Shown here one piece after another: positions 37,315 through 46,061 of a DNA stretch of 64,000 bases. The notes under the pieces are model-generated. The model worked only from the letters and a program-made list of their open reading frames with translations. It made no database searches and was not told the DNA's origin. This DNA comes from Calycina herbarum. Taxonomy: Eukaryota; Ascomycota; Leotiomycetes; Helotiales; Pezizellaceae. Numbering within the stretch: position 1 is the first letter of the stretch; each line of letters starts with the position of its first letter. The position numbers were made by a program, and so were the translations under genes. The stretch spans positions 62,001-126,000 of the forward strand of contig LLEY01000126.1 in assembly GCA_001414485.1 (NCBI GenBank), in the 5' to 3' direction.

Positions 37315-37404
37315 TTCTGTTACGTCTATGCGTTGCCAAGCGAGGTCACGTGAATACGTCGCTGGAGTACTCCGAGACTTATTCCACAGGTGTAACCCTT
37401 GACA
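37315..37404 (-). repeat. LTR C of element-4 array, right fragment
   Basis: It runs from TTCTGTTACGTCTATGCGTT to GTAACCCTTGACA. Together with 28809-28960 it reconstitutes a 242-bp LTR equal in length to A and D. It keeps many CA/TG dinucleotides. Confidence 0.9.
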
Positions 37405-37621
37405 CTAGTGTTACTATAAAGGCTCGATATATTCTAGTATTACTAAAATAGCCTAATATATTCTAGTATTACTATAAAAGCTCTTAAGTTCTAGTATTAC
37501 TAAAATAGCCTAATATATTCTAGTATTACTATAAAGGCCTGTTATATTCTAGTATTACTAAAATAGCCTAATATGTTCTAGTATTACTATAAAGGCCCGT
37601 TGTTTTTAGAATCGAATCTAA
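37405..37621. repeat. Leader-only remnant of a third element-4 unit (29-bp minisatellite)
   Basis: Seven 29-bp units like those at 28548-28795, more RIP-mutated. They are followed by the 13-base primer-binding-site candidate (GAATCGAATCTAA, 37609-37621) next to LTR D. No gag or pol is present, so the body of this unit was lost, most simply by recombination between the minisatellite and the adjacent LTR. Confidence 0.85.
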
Positions 37622-37863
37622 TATTAGAGCTTATAGTAAGTGCTAATAAATTAAACTATAGAGGCTGTCTATATATTAGAAGATTCGATTATCCTTTCTA
37701 AGCTAGAGTCCTTGCTAACTTATATACTTAGTTAGCTCTTTCTAGAGGGTTCTACTAAGAGTACTCTCGAAGGTTCTATTACGTCTATACGTTGCTAAGC
37801 GAGGTTATATAAATACGTCGCTAGAGTATTCCGAGACTTATTCTACGAGTGTAACTCTTGATA
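37622..37863 (-). repeat. LTR D of element-4 array (5'-most LTR)
   Basis: 242 bp, collinear with LTRs A-C. It ends at 37863 and is followed by TATAG (37864-37868), matching the bases before LTR A. After this the gag start of element 3 resumes. Confidence 0.9.
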
Positions 37864-38336
37864 TATAGCGACTGAACTTCTAAGCAGGTGCTTAAAGTAT
37901 AATAAAACTTAAATAAACTAAATAAAGGTAACTAAGTCTCGAAGGTTAGTATATAGATAAGAAGTATAGATATACCGAGTTGTTTACTTAGAAGTAAACT
38001 CGTTACTTATATCAAAGATATTAAATAAGATAATAAGATTAATAACTAAAGTTAAGTATAAAGCTTCTATCTAATAGCAGACGTGCTAGTCTTATATAGA
38101 ACTATAGTCTTCTGTTCTAATCGCTCTAGTCGCTCGCTCTAATCGCTTTAGTCGACAGGCGACTTAAGCGACTCAGGCGACTAGGTCACGTGATGTTTCT
38201 TATCTAAAGAAATCCATAGATCGCTTAGCTAGTCTAAGGATCCCTCTTTTTGTTTATAAGAGTTTCCGATAGTACTTAATCTGTTAGAGCGTCGTCTAGT
38301 CTTTACTTATTATATATTTATATATAATTTATAATA
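37864..38336 (-). mobile_element. Element 3, 5' end and 5' LTR
   Basis: 37864-37897 continues the gag leader interrupted at 18453. 37898-38336 (439 bp) is the 5' LTR, matching 12350-12783 of element 2, including the AGTCGC/GCGACT palindromic U3 at about 38115-38190 and the TATA-like motif near 38093. It abuts the pogo transposase relic at 38337. Confidence 0.82.
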
Positions 38337-39746
38337 CTAAGCTTAAAACTTAATAGAGTCGTTTATACGATTATTAGCGAGCTTTAACTAAGGATCCGCG
38401 AGTTATTAGCTTATAGTTTACGCTTATATAGTCTATTAAAGAGAAATATAGTATTTAAGATAAGAATATTTATAACTTTAACAAAAGTAGCTTTATAATA
38501 GAAGTTATTTCGTTCTAACTTATTATTATAAGCTTAGAAACGCGTAGGAAGCGAAAGCAAGTTTAGCTAAGTAATCGCGAGTAGGTTATAGTTATTTAGA
38601 GAGTTAATATAATAGAATAGATAATCCTACTATTTATTATATTCGCGAGCAAAGTACTTATTTCTACCTAGTACTAAGATATATATATACTATATAATTA
38701 AGTAATTAAGATTAGTAATAACGGCTAGATAAATAATAAGCTTAGAGTTATATAGTTAAAGTATTTTAATAAGTATATAAAGGTATAAAGTATAAAAGAA
38801 TATCGTTTATTAATTATTAATAGTTATAAAAGCTATAACTTACTTAAATTCTAGTAACTCTATAAAGACTTAAATATTATTACTCTCTATATACCTCTAT
38901 ACTTATCGTACCTACTATAGCCGCTTAATATAGTCTACTTCTCGCTATTAAAGCAAGTATATAGAGCTAAGATATTAGGCTTAGTATAGAATTATATTAA
39001 TTATATTACTAAAGAAATCTTTCTTCTTATATTTAAAGTAGCTTTTTATAAAGTATTTATAAAGAATAATATCTACGCGAGTTTTAAAGAGGCTAGGCTA
39101 GTTCTATACAGCCTAGAAGCTATATTATCAAAGCTTAATTTAAGGCTTTATACGCTAATACTAATAATACTAGAAGACACTCTATAGACACCTAAAATAC
39201 TAAGTAATATATACGAAATAATAGCTTAATTAATACTTATTCGAGATCAGATTCAAAGATATTAAGACTTATTACCTAGTTCTATTATTCAGTCTCTTAA
39301 TTAACTCGAAAAAGGCTTAACTAGGGTAATATATAATATAGTATTAATACGTAAGAAAATCACTAGTCTTTATATAATAACTAAGGCTATAACTAAGTAT
39401 AAAAGTTATAAAAGGAAGTATATTAAGAGTTAAGAGATATTAATAGTAAGTAACGTAGCTGATTTAATTATATTTAAGGAAAATAGTAGCTAGAAATAAG
39501 ATAAAGAGTCTAGGAAGAGAGTTCGCGTAGATAGATACTATAGCTGTTATAGTAAAACTAGGTATAATTCTTATACTTATTAGGTAGAAATATTAGATAT
39601 AGAAGATAGCGAAAGTTCTAAAGAATACTAGATAGCTTCTATAGTAATAATAACTTTATATAGTATTAAGTATTTTATATTATAATAACACTAGGTTGAA
39701 AAAGTAGGCGACTTGCTTATATAAGCGACTCGCTTGTGAAACACGT
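38337..39746 (+). pseudogene. Pogo/Fot1-type (Tc1-mariner) transposase relic with right terminal repeat
   Basis: Plus-strand reading with stops. It starts in the region before the DDE domain (LTKDPRVISL, then IYNFNKSSFIIEV, from the family's DIYNFDEtGFmmGv), and the first Asp is already altered. It continues through the DDE core: KYTKGIKYRRYRLLIINSHK, where the second catalytic Asp of LLiLDGHxSH is Asn; LNIITLYIPLYLSYLLQPLN, where the third Asp of LLQPLD is Asn; and FIKNNIYASFKEARL. A Cys-rich C-terminal knuckle follows near 39535-39600 (YYSCYSKTRYNSYTYQVE). The N-terminal CENP-B-type DNA-binding half is missing. The end at 39746 (CACGT) is followed by TA. Confidence 0.8.
39695..39746 (-). 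repeat. Pogo/Fot1-type terminal inverted repeat (right)
   Basis: It contains AGGCGACTTGCTTATATAAG and GCGACTCGCTTGTGAAACAC. Its reverse complement matches 13919-13969. TA follows at 39747-39748. Confidence 0.65.
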
Positions 39747-40015
39747 TATATTTATTATTATATAATTAATAGCTAATTTATAAAAGCTATATTTAAAGAA
39801 GTTCGTAGTAAAGAGTACTTAGGAGATCTCGCTTAATTAAGCTCCCGGCAGCCTTAGAACGCTACTCCGACGCCCTCCGATACCCCCGACCCGGTCACGT
39901 GCTAGATTAATCAGCTAATTAATTATTAATAACTTTTGATTAATCTGATTAATAATTAACACCTAAAAATTAGATTAGATTGATAGCTATTAATCTAATC
40001 TAATCTAATCATTTC
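39747..40015. other. Border of the RIP block, with TAATC-type repeats
   Basis: 39747-39840 is still AT-rich without recognisable content. 39845-39905 abruptly becomes GC-rich (CCCCCGACCCGGTCACGTGC). 39906-40012 is a palindromic low-complexity segment of GATTAAT, TAATTATTAATAA and tandem TAATC units. Normal unique sequence begins after it. I see no gene here. Confidence 0.6.
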
Positions 40016-40895
40016 CCACGCTGTTTCTAGCTAGTTATATATACGCGAACGAATTTTCTTGAACAAATCGCTCAACATCCACAAGATACGAGATATTTCA
40101 TAGGGTCTTGACCAAACCTTGGGTTATTGTAATTCAAAGGACTATTCTCTCCACCATGGCAGTACCCGACCAAGCTGAAAGCATCCAAATGATCGAGAAC
40201 TATCATCTGAGCATGTGGTGAGAGAGGTTGATGCCAATTCAGCGATGGATCTCGGTACTAGGTCGGTGGCCTTCCATCATCGTGCGAATTGAATTCTGTT
40301 TGGTGTGTGATTTCCACTTTTCCAGAGTGTTTTTGAAGATAATTAAATTGATGGAAATTGTATCAACCAAGCTGCTTCGTTTCCCACTTCCAATGCTGAA
40401 ACATTGGTGGAAGTCCGCAGGGCGGCTCTTCACAAGCATTTTGTTTCTCCGCGCAAACTTTTCTTGACCAAGATTGCGCCAAGCTATTTGGCAACCCAAC
40501 TATTTTTTGGAGGGTTATGTATGCTGAAGTCGCCTTCTCCAGCGTCTTATCGTAACTTGGCAGGATTTGAGGAGACTTCGTGACAATGGGCAATTCCCGT
40601 AAAGGAAGTTCGGGAGACGAGAAAAATATCAAAAACTTGAATCAAGTGAGTTGAAAATGAAAGTTGAAAGCGATAGCTGCTGCAAGTAGAAAAATTGGTT
40701 TATAAAGTTTGAGGGTTCACTCACAAGATGTGCAGAGGTAAACCCTTGATTATTTGCGCTTGTGGTCTATCGCGGTCACCCATAGAGGGGCATTTTGATT
40801 CTACCCCTCTACAATTACCTTCCTGCCAGCAAACCTCCATACAACACCACAGCGTCTACTGATTGACTTATATTCTGTCCCAGCACACATTCAAG
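40016..40895. other. Intergenic, possible gene remnant
   Basis: Composition is normal. A short frame starts at 40156 (MAVPDQAESIQMIENYHLSM) in a good CCACCATGG context but ends after about 21 codons. A second stretch near 40360-40580 (ETLVEVRRAALHKHFVSPRK, then IAPSYLATQLFFGG) looks coding-like, but I cannot join the two with a convincing intron. It may be a decayed gene at the heterochromatin border. The last 200 bp would hold the promoter of the PUA gene. Confidence 0.35.
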
Positions 40896-41641
40896 ATGTT
40901 CAAGAAAGAGTACGAGGTCTCAAAAACAATGCGACGAGGTTGCTAACATGTAATTTGTAGCATTTCCCCCGGCTCCAAATCCAAAGTCAAGTCCTCTGTG
41001 CAGAGAGCAATCCGGACGCAAATCACAACAACATATCCCCTACTAGCACCGCACATCGATGAAATCATACCTAAGAAAGAGCAGCTCGATGCTATGAAAA
41101 TGTTCGTCATGCCTGCTTCCAACCGCCAATTCTCTGGCTGTGCAAGAATCTGACACTCCCCTTTAGTCCCGACAGAGTAACACTCTACCTTATCGGATCC
41201 ACGCCTCTTTTCTACCAACATATGACCGATGCCCTCCTCCCCCATCTCAAACTCGTTCACCGATTCCCGACCTGTTTCCCAAGTATCCGAATTGATCGTG
41301 GCGCTATTCGATTCGTCTTGTCCGGCGCAACACTTATGGCACCTGGTTTGACATCTACCGGAGGAAGACTGCCGTCTGGAAATGCAGAGGAAAAGGGTGT
41401 ATATGGGGAGACTGACAAAGGAGAGGTAGGAGAGGGAATTAGAGAAGGAGGTGGGTGGTACGGAGGGCGAGAATTGGAAGAGGGAGAGCCAGTGGTTATT
41501 TGTGCTGAAGGGAAAGAAGAGGCATGTGCTGTTGGTGTGTTGAGTATGGGTACTAAGGAGGTCAAGGAGAAAGGAAAGGGTCCGGTCGTTGAAGAGGGAC
41601 ATTATTTGGGGGATGGGTTATGGAAATTAAGTACTGAGTAG
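40896..41641 (+). CDS. TMA20: Translation machinery-associated protein 20 (MCT-1 family, PUA domain)
   Basis: Three exons, 40896-40909, 40961-41101 and 41167-41641, give 209 residues. The introns (51 and 65 bp) have GT...AG ends and branch sites TGCTAAC and TCTGAC. The protein starts MFKKDISPGSKSKVKSSVQR and continues with IDEIIPKKEQLDAMK, KLVHRFPTCFPSIRIDRGAI and FVLSGATLMAPGLTS. It closely follows yeast Tma20 in order and length, apart from a Gly/Glu-rich insertion of about 25 residues (about 120-145) inside the PUA domain (about 91-190). Family knowledge: MCT-1/Tma20 pairs with the DENR/Tma22 SUI1 protein on the 40S subunit and works in ribosome recycling and reinitiation. The first exon is only 14 bases, so simple ORF calling misses the start. 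Confidence 0.93.
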
Positions 41642-42109
41642 TACTATTTTAGCATATGTGTAAAATTCGATCATGCCCAGGGGCGTTAGTATCAATATTT
41701 CTTACACTTGTAGCGGAGCGAATGGCTAGAGTTTCATGTTTTGCGATTCGTGTATATTTTATGAACACAGCCTAGAGAGCCGCTGTGATAAGCTTGTTTT
41801 TCCCACGTACGTAAGGTTGATTGAGTTGCGCTAGAAACCCAGAGAACACGGAATTGATCAGTGAACTCTAGTAGAAATGTCAGAAAAATGTCAGATACGG
41901 ATTCACTACTTAATAGTTACTGGTTATAAACTGGACTTCTAGACTTCAATAGCTCATTCAATGCCCCGCGACCCCCGCTACAGGCAGGGGTTGTTTTTAA
42001 GCGATGCCTCTTTCCCAGTGGTGGCACCAAAACATCTCGCCGTACGACGACGATATTTATTCTTCAACTTCCCCTCCTTTCCTCCACCAACATCATCCAT
42101 ACCGCAAAC
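41642..42109. other. Intergenic region between TMA20 and SGT2
   Basis: 468 bp with no open frame of note. It holds the TMA20 3' end and the SGT2 promoter. A C-rich pyrimidine stretch (CCCCTCCTTTCCTCCACC, about 42070-42088) lies just before the SGT2 start codon. Confidence 0.6.
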
Positions 42110-43285
42110 ATGGCTACCACTAAGCAACGCCTCGCGCTTTCCATTATCGACTTCTTCAACACCTCCCTCACCGATGGCACTCTCAGCGAAGAGGACCGCG
42201 ACTCTATCGAAATCGCCACGAACTGCATCTCCGAATGCTTCAAAGTAGACCCCACCGATGCCACACCGAAAGACTCGCAAACCCTCCTCCAAATCTACAG
42301 CGTATACGAGAAATTGAAGGGAAAGACCCCCGCAGGGCCAGGAACCAATGCCGCGGGCGAGAAAACCGCTGCGAATGCCGCACCAACCGATGCACAAAAG
42401 TCCGAGGCTGAAGGCTTGAAGAGTCAAGGAAATGCTGCCATGGCAAAGAAGGACTACTCGGCAGCTGTAGATTTCTATACCAAAGCTCTAGCTATCATTC
42501 CAGGAAACCCAATATTCCTCTCCAACCGCGCAGCAGCACACTCTGCTTCCAAAGACCACGAATCCGCCCGCGCAGATGCCGAGGCAGCCGTCGCTGCTGA
42601 TCCAACATACACCAAAGCATGGAGTCGTCTCGGTCTCGCAAGATTTGCATTGGGTGATGCTCGCGGAAGCATGGAGGCATACAGCAAGGGTATCGAATTT
42701 GAAGGAAATGGGGGTAGTGATGCCATGAAGAAGGGTTACGAGACCGCAAAGAAGAAGGTCGCGATTGATGAGGAAGGCTCTGACGACGATCAGGTTGCAG
42801 ACCGAGGAGCTCCAGGACCCGGTGCCGGTGGAATGCCTGATTTATCTGCACTCGCAGGTATGTTTGGAGGTGGTGGAGGTGGAGGTGGAGGAGCAGGAGG
42901 TGGTGGAATGCCAGATCTTAGCTCCATCATGAGCAATCCTATGTTTGCGAGCATGGCACAAAACCTTATGAGCAATCCGGATATGATGAACAACATCATG
43001 AGCAATCCAAGACTTCGGGATATGGCAAACCAATTCGGAGGCGGTGGAGCTGGTGGAGCACCAGGTGGAGCACCAGGTGGTGCTGGCGGTGCTGGCGCAG
43101 GAGGTGGAATGCCAGATCTTTCTGCATTAATGCAAGATCCAAGCATTGCCGAGATGTAAGTGATATTTGTACCATTCGTTTTTCTTTTAAAAATACTAAC
43201 AACCAACAGGGCAAGAAACATGATGGGAGGCGGTGGTGCTCCAGGTGCCCCAGGTGCTGGCCGTGGAGCTGGCCGCGGTGCATAA
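42110..43285 (+). CDS. SGT2: Small glutamine-rich TPR co-chaperone (Sgt2/SGTA)
   Basis: Two exons, 42110-43155 and 43210-43285, give 373 residues. The 54-bp intron has GTAAGT, branch TACTAAC and CAG; without it the frame would stop right after EM. Residues 1-65 form the N-terminal homodimerisation domain that binds Get5/Ubl4A (LALSIIDFFNTSLTDGTLSE). Three TPR repeats lie at about 100-205 (AEGLKSQGNAAMAKKDYSAA, FLSNRAAAHSASKDHESARA, KAWSRLGLARFALGDARGSM), where Hsp70/Hsp90 EEVD tails dock. The C-terminal Met/Asn-rich part (NPMFASMAQNLMSNPDMMNN) is the hydrophobic client-binding region, here set in poly-Gly linkers rather than a Gln-rich tail. Family role: captures tail-anchored proteins in the cytosol and hands them to Get4/Get5-Get3. 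Confidence 0.95.
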
Positions 43286-43978
43286 GCATTTTTTTTAGAT
43301 TGCGTCGTATTGCATTCAAAGTATGCCTTTAGATATGAATCCCCCTTTTCCTTTGGTTATTTTGAAAGGGGCCGTAATGAGAATGAAAGTATGTTACCTA
43401 TGAAGTTGACTCTCACTTTATATAAAGCTTGAATCAGTTATCACAAGTGATGGCATGAAATACCTTGGTTATTTTAGGAAGGCGTCCTTTGAAAGATATG
43501 CAGATTCACAGGGGAATATTTAGCACACGGTATACCCAACCGGCACGAGACAACGTAATTTTTCAACTCTTTTGTTCTGTACACAACAGATCCAAGCTTT
43601 GGTAACCAATACAGAACCTACGGAATAAAAAGAAAGCTCGGGCTCTTACGTTTTTCTCTCATTGTCATCTGAGTTGAGGCCGAGCTCGAGGGGGAAGGAA
43701 CGAGCTTGGTTCTTTTCCTGGAGGTGCTTTGGGTGGGGGGGTGAATACCTATCTCGTGAAACTCACTCGAGGCCGCTCCTTCCCTCTTATCTCGACGTCA
43801 ACCTCGGGTCACGTCATGGACTCATGGTAGGAGCGAAAAGGGAAAGTGCGACCCCTAGTCAGAACTTCTCCATATAGCCCTCTGTTGGATTATTCGAGTT
43901 CATGGGTTAGACACCCCTATCGTAAAATACAGGATGTAATTTCAAAATTTGAATTCTTGTGCTTCTGGAATATTGCAA
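43286..43978. other. Convergent intergenic region between SGT2 and the deacetylase gene
   Basis: 693 bp between two 3' ends. The plus-strand open frame at 43662-43877 has low-complexity content and no recognisable features, so I do not call it. No tRNA or repeat was seen. Confidence 0.6.
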
Positions 43979-45171
43979 CTACTTCTTCAAAATCTCACCT
44001 GGAGGAGCAGGCATCATAGCTCCCTCGGCGGGAGTATTGTTACTTTTGAAATCGTCGGACATCTGTTCAAAAGTGACCCACTCGACACCTTCATGTTTGT
44101 TGATATGATCAATAATCCTGGACCCAAAATTAGCACAATATTACAACCAAATATCTCAATGTCATACATACCTCTGATGCATCTTCAAAACATGCGGTCT
44201 CCCCGAAACATCAGGATGAATCGTCATAGGAAAAACAAACTCATCATAATTCTCATAAAAGTAATCAAAGTGATCCATCCACAATTCCTCCACATCCCTA
44301 GGATTAACCCACCCATGACTATTCGCAGCCTTCTTAATGAACATCATAGGAGGTAAATCATCAATATACCAACTAGCCGGAATCTCAACCAACCCCGTCA
44401 TCTTTCCTTTGATAAGAGGCTTCATCCACGTCTCTGCTTTCTTCGTGTAGTCGATTTTCGTCCAGGTGTCTCCTACGCGGAGCCAGTACATTTGACAGTC
44501 GTCGTGGGACATGCTGTGGTCGTATTCGATTCCGTAGGAGAGCAGGAGGTCGGCTCCTTCTTTTGAGGTTTCCCACCAGGGGGCTACGCTTCCTCGTGGG
44601 GGCTTGCCGCAGAAATCGGTGAGGAGACGGTAGGTTTTGTCGAGAACATCGCGTTGTTGGTCGAGGGTCATGTCGGCGGGATTTTCGTGGGTGTAGCCGT
44701 GAAGCCCAATTTCGTGACCGGTGTCTCGAATCATTTCGCATTCTTCTGGGAAGGTTTCGAGGGAGTGGCCTGGGCTGGTGAGGGGTGAAGTTGGTTTGTT
44801 TTCTTGAAATAGGGATAGGAGATGAGAATTATTTGAATAGGGTGTCCAATAAAGTACATGGCTGTTGTTACAACTACTTGGTTGCTCTGAATTGACAGCG
44901 GAGAAATGACTTACATGAACCAGGTTGCTTTTATATTATTCTTTTCGAAGAGTTTGAGGAGACGACGAACTCCGATTGTTCCAGCAAATAGACCTAGTCG
45001 TAGGTGAGTTATTGTTCCAGAGTAGTATATGCGTGAGAGCTGAGGAGTAAAAAGAAATTCCAATTGACCTCTACTGATATCACTTGTTGAATCTTCACCA
45101 CCATAGCTTCCTAGCCAGCCAGCGACGGCATCAATGTCAACCCCATAACCAACAAGAACCTTCTTGACCAT
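43979..45171 (-). CDS. Polysaccharide deacetylase family protein (PuuE/HpPgdA-like)
   Basis: Four exons on the minus strand, 45069-45171, 44915-44993, 44172-44774 and 43979-44117, give 307 residues. All three introns have GT...AG ends and keep frame. The protein starts [20 protein letters not shown]. It has the NodB-fold motifs: metal-site region [16 protein letters not shown] (about 9-25), [13 protein letters not shown] (about 83-95; the HxxxH pair), [10 protein letters not shown], and [20 protein letters not shown] towards the C-terminus. This subgroup resembles allantoinase-like PuuE and Helicobacter-type deacetylases rather than secreted chitin deacetylases; there is no signal peptide, so a cytosolic enzyme is likely. 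Substrate unknown. It is divergent from the VPS9 gene with an 890-bp shared upstream region. Confidence 0.92.
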
Positions 45172-46061
45172 TGTGTTGGTGAGAGTGGGAGGTGGTTGAA
45201 ATAGAGGGGTGAGTTTCAAGAATGGAGAGAGGGAGAATAGACGTGGAGAGCAGAAAGCGTAGAGTGACGGGTAGATAAGTTACAAGAAAGAAGTGAATCA
45301 AAGTAAGGAAGAGAAACTGTTGAGACAAGTGAGAGAGAGAGAGAGGAGGGAAGGAAGGAGTTGGTCTCCGACCTTGGAGGGGTAAACTTTTATATGTCCA
45401 GGTACTCGGAGCTGCGACTATCAGGAGAGCTTGAGCTTGGGAGCTTATCGCTACGTAACCACCAGAGAACTCAACGATAAGAAATGCAGTGCAAGTGGAA
45501 AACACGTGATACTTGATGAAATAAAGACGTGAACGATATTCCGCAGGGGAGGAAATCTGGGTAGATCGTGTAGATCTATTTATGCCGTTTAGGCTGGAAA
45601 TGAAACAAATGGCGCTATGATTTTGGAAGGCTAATCGCTTAGTCATGTTTACTAGCATCACAAGCTAGCTTTCAGAACCCCGGCCGTCGCTAGGAAGATG
45701 GGCCATCAGGTACGGGAGTACCAACCAGGCTACACTTTTACCAGGAATCCTCCACGCCGAGCTCTACGTCGCCTACGCCTACCCTACACTATTTATCGAG
45801 ACCAGACCAGAACAACAATTCCGAATCTGCGCCTCCAACATAACTCGCATAGACAAACTTCCCATACCGAGAGCTCTCCCACTGCCCCAGTTCCATTGAC
45901 TGACTACCCAGCGCCCAACACCCATTCAAACTCCACATCTCACTACCGACATATCCAGTCCGCTACCTCCCCAAAGCTCGATTGCCAAAACCATCGTACG
46001 ACTTGGGCGTCCCTGAACTGACGCCAATTTGTCCTGGATGCGGCGCACGAATGTTGAATGA
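45172..46061. other. Divergent promoter region between the deacetylase and VPS9 genes
   Basis: 890 bp. It contains a GA/CT-rich stretch at 45325-45350 and pyrimidine-rich segments near 45880-45990. Open frames here (45137-45661 minus, 45698-46021 plus) are low-complexity or proline/threonine-rich by composition and fit 5' UTR or promoter better than protein. Confidence 0.55.

Larger units (their letters stand above)
18454..37863 (-). mobile_element. Tandem multi-LTR array of a second chromovirus family (element 4)
   Basis: Structure from high to low coordinates, which is the transcription direction: LTR D (37622-37863), leader only (37405-37621), LTR C (split, 28809-28960 and 37315-37404), internal II (23761-28808), LTR B (23520-23760), internal I (18696-23519), LTR A (18454-18695). 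The whole array is flanked by TATAG (18449-18453 and 37864-37868). That word occurs once in the uninterrupted element 2 (GGGCTATAGCGAC near 12313). LTR sharing between adjacent units suggests tandem growth by recombination rather than independent insertions. Confidence 0.88.

Noticed and set aside
1..39746. Giant Starship-type transposon
   Set aside because: No tyrosine-recombinase (DUF3435) captain gene and no cargo genes were seen; all content is explained by ordinary nested elements.
13919..39746. Centromere core
   Set aside because: AT-rich nested chromoviruses are common in centromeres, but also in ordinary RIP islands. The sequence cannot decide without CENP-A data, so I do not claim it.
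39906..40012. TAATC repeats as an internal telomere tract
   Set aside because: The unit is not TTAGGG-like, the tract is short and palindromic, and it is flanked by unique sequence.
41961..42446. Overlapping open frames on both strands around the SGT2 start
   Set aside because: The 349-codon plus-strand frame matches Sgt2 from residue 1; the others are shadows.
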